Assembly: GCA_035438985.1 (NCBI GenBank)
Contig: DAORJK010000005.1
Span: forward strand, 176,006-240,005
Reading direction: 5' to 3'
From: UBA4408 sp002389785
GTDB lineage: Bacteria > Bacteroidota > Bacteroidia > UBA4408
Length of the DNA stretch: 64,000 nt
A program made the translations under genes and the position numbers. Under the pieces are notes generated by a model, which saw only the letters and a list, made by a program, of their open reading frames with translations, was not told where the DNA came from and did not search any database. This document shows, in pieces, positions 58,548 to 64,000 of this stretch. The first letter of the stretch is position 1. Every line of letters starts with the position of its first letter.

Positions 58548-61500
58548 CTATCTAAAAAGAGTAAGTTGTCCGGAATACCTGTGTGATTTATTAAATATAT
58601 CTTTCACCACAATTTCATAGATATACACATCCTCTTGAACTTCCTTTTTATCGGACTGATTTTTACCATCCCATTTTGGCTTATTTCCTTGCTCATAATA
58701 AAGCAATATACCCCACCGATCATAAATACTCAATTCTTCTGATACTATTCCGATTCCTCCGCCTTCAAAAAAGTCGTTTACACCATCATTATTTGGAGAA
58801 AATGAATTTGGTACATAGTACGTAAACTCACCAAGAATTAAAACTTCACCATAAGCCGTATCGCTGCAACCATAATTGTTCTCTATACTTAATTTAACCT
58901 GATAATGCCCTGTGTCGTTGTATTGATATACGGCATTTTGATTAAAAGATGTTCCAAATACATCACCGAATTCCCATTGCCAATGCGTTGCACCACTGCT
59001 TATGTCAGTAAATTTAATAGTTGCATTTACTAATGTAGACTCCCATGGATTTGCAATAAAATTGGCATGAGGTTTTGGATATACATGTACCGAGTTATTT
59101 TTTACTAAGGTATTTGTGCATCCTTCTGCAGAATTAACTGTAAGTGAAACAGAATATACTCCATGATGTTCATATTGATGAATGTTTTGATTTCCTTGTC
59201 CTAAAGAAGTATCACCAAAATTCCAAAGATAGCTTGAGCCCGGACCTGCATTTATTAAATTCTGCAATGTTACAATTAAGGGTTCGCAACCTTCATCCGG
59301 ACTTATTGAAAAATCAACCGGCGGTTTTGGGTTAACTTTTACAAATACAGCGGCGCCAACATCCGGAGAAGTGCATCCATCGCCGGCTGTTACCTGATAA
59401 GTTGAAGAGACAAGGGGTGATACTGCAATTGTTGCTGTTGTATCAGCAAGATTCAACCAATGGTAATGATAAGGTCCACCTGTTCCTCCAGAAACTGTTG
59501 CATTAAGCAAGGCTGTTGAGCCTTCACAAATAGTATCATTTGGTGAAACAATAATGGACAAGGGTGCACGCACTGTAACAGTTAATGTTTGAATTGCCGA
59601 AATACAATTACTTGAATCACGAACAAATACTGAATAGTTTGTTGTAGTGGATGGGTTTACGAGTACGTTTGCAGCAATAATTCCATGACTCCATGAATAA
59701 GTATATGGTGCTATACCTCCAATAGCGATAGCGCTAAGCCCAGCAGATTGACCATTGCAAATAGTTGTCGTTCCAGAAGCGTTTAATTGTAGCATAGCAA
59801 TTTGTGATATTGTTATAACTACTGAACTGGATGTACAATTATTAGCATCCTTAATTGTAACTGTATATGCACCAGCTGTTAATCCTGTAAATACATTGCT
59901 AGCTTGATAAGTGATTCCATCTAGTGAATACTGATAAGGTGTTGTACCACCAACTCCCGTTGCAGTGATACTTCCATTGCTAACGCCACAAGTTGCATTG
60001 CTGCTAATGGCAGTTATAGTTGCTCCACTTGTATTTACAATATTTACTACTACAGAAGTATTGATACAATTATTCGCATCTTTAATTGTAACCGTATACG
60101 CACCAGCCGCTAATCCGGTAAATACATTGCTAGCTTGATATGTAATTCCATCTAATGAATACTGATATGGAGTTGTACCTCCAACTCCTGTTGCGGTGAT
60201 ACTTCCATTACTTGCTCCACAAGTTGCATTGCTGCTAATGGCAGTTACAGTTGCTCCACTTGTATTTACAATATTTACTACTACAGAAGTATTGATACAA
60301 TTATTCGCATCTTTAATTGTAACCGTATACGCTCCAGCTGCTAATCCTGTAAATACATTGCTAGCTTGATAAGTAATTCCATCCAATGAATACTGATAAG
60401 GTGTTGTGCCTCCAACTCCGGTTGCAGTGATACTTCCATTACTTGCTCCACAAGTTGCATTGCTACTGATGGCTGTGACTGTAGCTCCACTGTTGCTGTT
60501 TATATTTATTATTGAAGAAGTGCTGATACAATTATTCGCATCTTTAATTGTAACCGTATAAGCTCCTGCAGCTAATCCTGTAAATACATTGCTAGCTTGA
60601 TAAGTGATACCATTTAATGAATACTGATAAGGTGTTGTACCTCCAACTCCGGTTACAGTGATACTTCCATTACTTGCTCCACAAGTTGCATTGCTACTGA
60701 TGGCTGTGACTGTAGCTCCACTGTTGCTGTTTATATTTATTATTGAAGAAGTGCTGATACAATTATTCGCATCTTTAATTGTAACCGTATAAGCTCCTGC
60801 AGCTAATCCTGTAAATACATTGCTAGCTTGATAAGTGATACCATTTAATGAATACTGATAAGGTGTTGTGCCTCCAACTCCAGTTGCAGTGATACTTCCA
60901 TTGCTGGCACCACATGTTGCATTGCTGCTGATGGCGGTGACTGTAGCTCCGCTGTTGCTGTTTATATTTATGATTGAAGAAGTATTGATACAATTATTCG
61001 CATCCTTAATTGTAACCGTATAAGCACCAGCTGCTAATCCTGTAAATACATTGTTAGCTTGATAAGTGATTCCATCCAATGAATACTGATAAGGTGTTGT
61101 ACCTCCAACTCCGTTTACAGTGATACTTCCATTACTTGCTCCACAAGTTGTATTGCTACTGATGGCGGTGACTGTAGCTCCGCTGTTGCTGTTTACATTT
61201 ATGATTGAAGAAGTATTGATACAATTATTCGCATCCTTAATTGTAACCGTATAAGCACCCGCTGCTAATCCTATGAATACATTGCTGGCTTGATAAGTGA
61301 TTCCATCTAATGAAAACTGATACGGAGTTGTACCTCCTATTCCGGTTGCAGTAATACTTCCAGTACTTGCTCCACAAGTTGCATTGCTACTGATGGCGGT
61401 GACTGTAGCTCCGCTGTTGCTGTTTATATTTATGATTGAAGAAGTATTGATACAATTATTCGCATCCTTAATTGTAACCGTATAAGCACCAGCTGCTAAT

Positions 61501-64000
61501 CCTGTAAATACATTGTTAGCTTGATAAGTGATTCCATCTAATGAATACTGATAAGGTGTTGTTCCTCCAACTCCTGTTGCAGTGATACTTCCATTGCTTG
61601 CTCCACAAGTTGCATTGCTGCTAATAGCTGTAACAGTAGCTCCGCTGTTGCTGTTTAAATTTATGATTGAAGAAGTATTGATACAATTATTCGCATCCTT
61701 AATTGTAACCGTATAAGCACCAGCTGCTAATCCAGTAAACACATTGCTAGCTTGATAAGTGATTCCATCTAATGAATACTGATAAGGTGTTGTACCTCCA
61801 ACTCCGGTTGCGGTGATACTTCCATTGCTAACGCCACAAGTTGCATTGCTGCTAATGGCAGTTAAAGTTGCTCCACTTGTATTTACAATATTTACTACGG
61901 CGGATGTATTGATACAATTATTAGCATCCTTAATTGTTACTGTATAAGCACCAGCAGCTAATCCTGTAAATACATTGCTAGCTTGATAAGTGATTCCATC
62001 TAATGAATACTGATATGGAGTTGTACCTCCAACTCCGCTTGCAGTGATACTTCCATTGTTTGATCCACAAGTTGCATTGCTACTAATGGCGGTGACTGTA
62101 GCTCCGCTGTTGCTGTTTACGTTAACTATTGAAGAAGTGTTGATACAATTATTAGCATCTTTTAATGTAACTGTATATGCACCAGCAGCTAATCCTGTAA
62201 ATACATTGCTGGCTTGATAGGTGATTCCATCTAATGAATACTGATAAGGAGTTGTACCGCCTATTCCGGTTGCAGTAATACTTCCATTGCTTGATCCACA
62301 AGTTGCATTGCTACTAATGGCGGTGACTGTAGCTCCGCTGTTGCTGTTTACATTTATGATTGAAGAAGTGCTAATACAATTATTCGCATCTTTTATTGTA
62401 ACCGTATAAGCACCAGCTGCTAATCCTGTAAATACATTGCTGGCTTGGTAAGTGATTCCATCTAGTGAATACTGATAAGGTGTTGTACCTCCTATTCCGG
62501 TTGCAGTAATACTTCCATTACTTGCTCCACAAGTTGCATTGCTACTAATGGCAGTTACAGTTGCTCCGCTGTTGCTGTTTACATTTATGATTGAGGAAGT
62601 GTTGATACAATTATTAGCATCTTTAATTGTAACCGTATACGCACCAGCCGCTAATCCTGTAAATACATTGCTGGCTTGGTAAGTGATTCCATCTAGTGAA
62701 TACTGATAAGGTGTTGTACCTCCAACTCCGGTTACAGTGATACTTCCATTACTTGCTCCACAAGTTGCATTGCTGCTGATGGCGGTGACTGTAGCTCCGC
62801 TGTTGCTGTTTACATTTATGATTGAAGAAGTGTTGATACAATTATTGCCATCCTTAATTATAACCGTATAAGCACCAGCTGCTAATCCTGTAAATACATT
62901 GCTGGCTTGATAAGTGATTCCATCCAATGAATACTGATAAGGAGTTGTACCTCCAACTCCCGTTGCAGTAATACTTCCATTGCTTGCACCACATGTTGCA
63001 TTGCTGCTAATAGCGGTGACAGTAGCTCCGCTGTTGCTGTTTACATTTATGATTGAAGAAGTATTGATACAATTATTGCCATCTTTGATTGTAACCGTAT
63101 AAGCACCAGCTGCTAATCCTGTAAATACATTGCTGGCTTGGTAAGTGATTCCATCTAGTGAATACTGATAAGGTGTTGTACCTCCTATTCCGGTTGCAGT
63201 AATACTTCCATTGCTTGCTCCACAGGTTGAATTGCTGCTAATGGCAGTTACAGTTGCTCCACTGTTGCTGTTTACATTTATTAATGTAGATGTATTGATA
63301 CAATTATTCGCATCTTTAATTGTAACCGTATACGCACCAGCCGCTAATCCGGTAAATACATTGCTAGCTTGATATGTAATTCCATCTAATGAATACTGAT
63401 ATGGAGTTGTACCTCCAACTCCTGTTGCAGTGATACTTCCATTGCTTGCACCACAAGTTGAATTGCTACTAATGGCAGTTACGGTAGCACCACTTGTATT
63501 TATAATATTTACTACTGCAGAAGTATTGATGCAATTATTCGCATCCTTAATTGTAACTGTATATGCACCAGCAGCTAATCCTGTAAATACATTACTAGCT
63601 TGATAAGTGATTCCATCTAATGAATACTGATATGGAGTTGTACCTCCAACTCCGGTTGCGGTGATAATTCCATTGCTTGCTCCACAAGTTGCATTGCTAC
63701 TAATGGCCGTTACTGTTGCTCCACTCGTATTCGCAATATTGACAACAGCAGATGTGTTGATACAATTATTGCCATCTTTAATTGTAACAGTATAAGCACC
63801 AGCTGCTAATCCTGTAAATACATTGCTAGCTTGATAAGTGATTCCATCTAATGAATACTGATATGGAGTTGTACCTCCAACTCCTGTTGCAGTGATACTT
63901 CCATTGCTTGCACCACAAGTTGCACTGCTGCTGATGGCCGATACTGTAGCTCCACTCGTATTCGAAATATTGACAACAGCAGATGTGTTGATACAATTAT
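58548..64000 (-). CDS. Giant SprB-repeat adhesin with T9SS type B sorting domain (5' end beyond window)
   Basis: The frame is open from 58548 to the right edge, so only the C-terminal ~1,800 residues are seen. The visible N-terminal part is a tandem array of 77-residue SprB-type repeats (SNATCGASNGSITATGVGG, YTVTIKDANNC). Two Ig-like modules (ICNGQSAGLSA, ICEGSTALLNA) and two PKD domains (YLWNFGDTSLG, WQWEFGDVFG) follow. The C-terminus is a type B sorting domain (FSPNNDGVNDFFEGG, YDRWGILLYYEQ, YSGQLTLFR). SprB repeats occur in the surface adhesin that drives gliding in Flavobacterium. Here the protein may serve adhesion or gliding. Confidence 0.9.
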   Translation of the reverse strand, partial: NCINTSAVVNISNTSGATVSAISSSATCGASNGSITATGVGGTTPYQYSLDGITYQASNVFTGLAAGAYTVTIKDGNNCINTSAVVNIANTSGATVTAISSNATCGASNGIITATGVGGTTPYQYSLDGITYQASNVFTGLAAGAYTVTIKDANNCINTSAVVNIINTSGATVTAISSNSTCGASNGSITATGVGGTTPYQYSLDGITYQASNVFTGLAAGAYTVTIKDANNCINTSTLINVNSNSGATVTAISSNSTCGASNGSITATGIGGTTPYQYSLDGITYQASNVFTGLAAGAYTVTIKDGNNCINTSSIINVNSNSGATVTAISSNATCGASNGSITATGVGGTTPYQYSLDGITYQASNVFTGLAAGAYTVIIKDGNNCINTSSIINVNSNSGATVTAISSNATCGASNGSITVTGVGGTTPYQYSLDGITYQASNVFTGLAAGAYTVTIKDANNCINTSSIINVNSNSGATVTAISSNATCGASNGSITATGIGGTTPYQYSLDGITYQASNVFTGLAAGAYTVTIKDANNCISTSSIINVNSNSGATVTAISSNATCGSSNGSITATGIGGTTPYQYSLDGITYQASNVFTGLAAGAYTVTLKDANNCINTSSIVNVNSNSGATVTAISSNATCGSNNGSITASGVGGTTPYQYSLDGITYQASNVFTGLAAGAYTVTIKDANNCINTSAVVNIVNTSGATLTAISSNATCGVSNGSITATGVGGTTPYQYSLDGITYQASNVFTGLAAGAYTVTIKDANNCINTSSIINLNSNSGATVTAISSNATCGASNGSITATGVGGTTPYQYSLDGITYQANNVFTGLAAGAYTVTIKDANNCINTSSIININSNSGATVTAISSNATCGASTGSITATGIGGTTPYQFSLDGITYQASNVFIGLAAGAYTVTIKDANNCINTSSIINVNSNSGATVTAISSNTTCGASNGSITVNGVGGTTPYQYSLDGITYQANNVFTGLAAGAYTVTIKDANNCINTSSIININSNSGATVTAISSNATCGASNGSITATGVGGTTPYQYSLNGITYQASNVFTGLAAGAYTVTIKDANNCISTSSIININSNSGATVTAISSNATCGASNGSITVTGVGGTTPYQYSLNGITYQASNVFTGLAAGAYTVTIKDANNCISTSSIININSNSGATVTAISSNATCGASNGSITATGVGGTTPYQYSLDGITYQASNVFTGLAAGAYTVTIKDANNCINTSVVVNIVNTSGATVTAISSNATCGASNGSITATGVGGTTPYQYSLDGITYQASNVFTGLAAGAYTVTIKDANNCINTSVVVNIVNTSGATITAISSNATCGVSNGSITATGVGGTTPYQYSLDGITYQASNVFTGLTAGAYTVTIKDANNCTSSSVVITISQIAMLQLNASGTTTICNGQSAGLSAIAIGGIAPYTYSWSHGIIAANVLVNPSTTTNYSVFVRDSSNCISAIQTLTVTVRAPLSIIVSPNDTICEGSTALLNATVSGGTGGPYHYHWLNLADTTATIAVSPLVSSTYQVTAGDGCTSPDVGAAVFVKVNPKPPVDFSISPDEGCEPLIVTLQNLINAGPGSSYLWNFGDTSLGQGNQNIHQYEHHGVYSVSLTVNSAEGCTNTLVKNNSVHVYPKPHANFIANPWESTLVNATIKFTDISSGATHWQWEFGDVFGTSFNQNAVYQYNDTGHYQVKLSIENNYGCSDTAYGEVLILGEFTYYVPNSFSPNNDGVNDFFEGGGIGIVSEELSIYDRWGILLYYEQGNKPKWDGKNQSDKKEVQEDVYIYEIVVKDIFNKSHRYSGQLTLFR
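59810..64000 (-). repeat. Tandem array of ~18 SprB repeats, 231 bp each
   Basis: The period is 231 bp (for example GATACTTCC at 59967 and again at 60198), or 77 residues. About 18 copies are visible and the array continues past 64000. Each unit has two Cys positions. Linkers come in two forms, NSN type (INVNSN) and NT type (NIVNTS), alternating irregularly. Adjacent copies 60425-60638 and 60656-60869 are identical over 214 bases. Confidence 0.95.

Noticed and set aside
59810..64000. Regular repeats suggesting a CRISPR array
   Set aside because: The 231-bp period keeps an open frame throughout and encodes SprB-type protein repeats. There are no short repeats with unique spacers and no cas genes.

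Overview
The window comes from a low-GC member of the Bacteroidota. Four genes encode secreted proteins that end in the type IX secretion (T9SS) type B / CHU_C sorting domain. Several promoters match the Bacteroidota pattern TTG-N19-TAnnTTTG, Shine-Dalgarno sequences are scarce, and zapA and rny are neighbours. I saw no rRNA, tRNA, CRISPR array, transposase or phage gene.

Region 1 (1-18,250) is mostly housekeeping. It holds a truncated membrane-protein gene at the left edge, a fatty-acid desaturase, a TerB/J-domain co-chaperone, an NlpC/P60 hydrolase coupled to a thioredoxin-fold protein, a thiolase, a PgpH-type HD phosphodiesterase, a GAF/histidine kinase, PaaZ, a near-symmetric three-lobe beta-trefoil protein, a TPR protein, the NAD(P)HX repair enzyme Nnr, a small T9SS protein, a DUF4834-like peptide and a YfhO-family membrane protein.

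Region 2 (18,321-28,905) begins the surface-glycan genes, mostly on the minus strand. A tightly coupled trio (SDR epimerase, nucleotidyltransferase-PfkB fusion, SIS isomerase) looks like a heptose-nucleotide module. Around it are methyltransferases, a sugar aminotransferase and a second SDR. A GxxExxY gene between the aminotransferase and the second SDR is bounded by copies of a dispersed repeat. Beside it is an imperfect 127-bp direct duplication that carries fragments of both adjacent genes.

Region 3 (29,010-41,957) has two related large T9SS type B proteins facing each other across a DinB gene. One of them follows a PglD-like acetyltransferase and a glycosyltransferase on the same strand. 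A flippase comes next, then the conserved coiled-coil / zapA / rny locus with a probable 6S-type RNA between zapA and rny.

Region 4 (41,975-58,545) is a 17-gene, very tightly packed polysaccharide operon. It contains a Wzm/Wzt ABC exporter, a LbH acyltransferase, a PhyH oxygenase, a series of glycosyltransferases, FdtA/FdtB for a dTDP-3-amino-3,6-dideoxyhexose, a RgpF-like protein, a FemAB/GNAT protein and a polysaccharide-deacetylase-like protein. It ends two bases from a convergent gene (58,548 to beyond 64,000) for a giant SprB-repeat adhesin with about 18 visible 77-residue repeats.

Taken together, the window links T9SS cargo proteins with the synthesis, export and tailoring of an O-antigen-like glycan. 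In T9SS organisms such a glycan (A-LPS) is the known surface anchor for cargo. That connection is inferred here from gene neighbourhood only.
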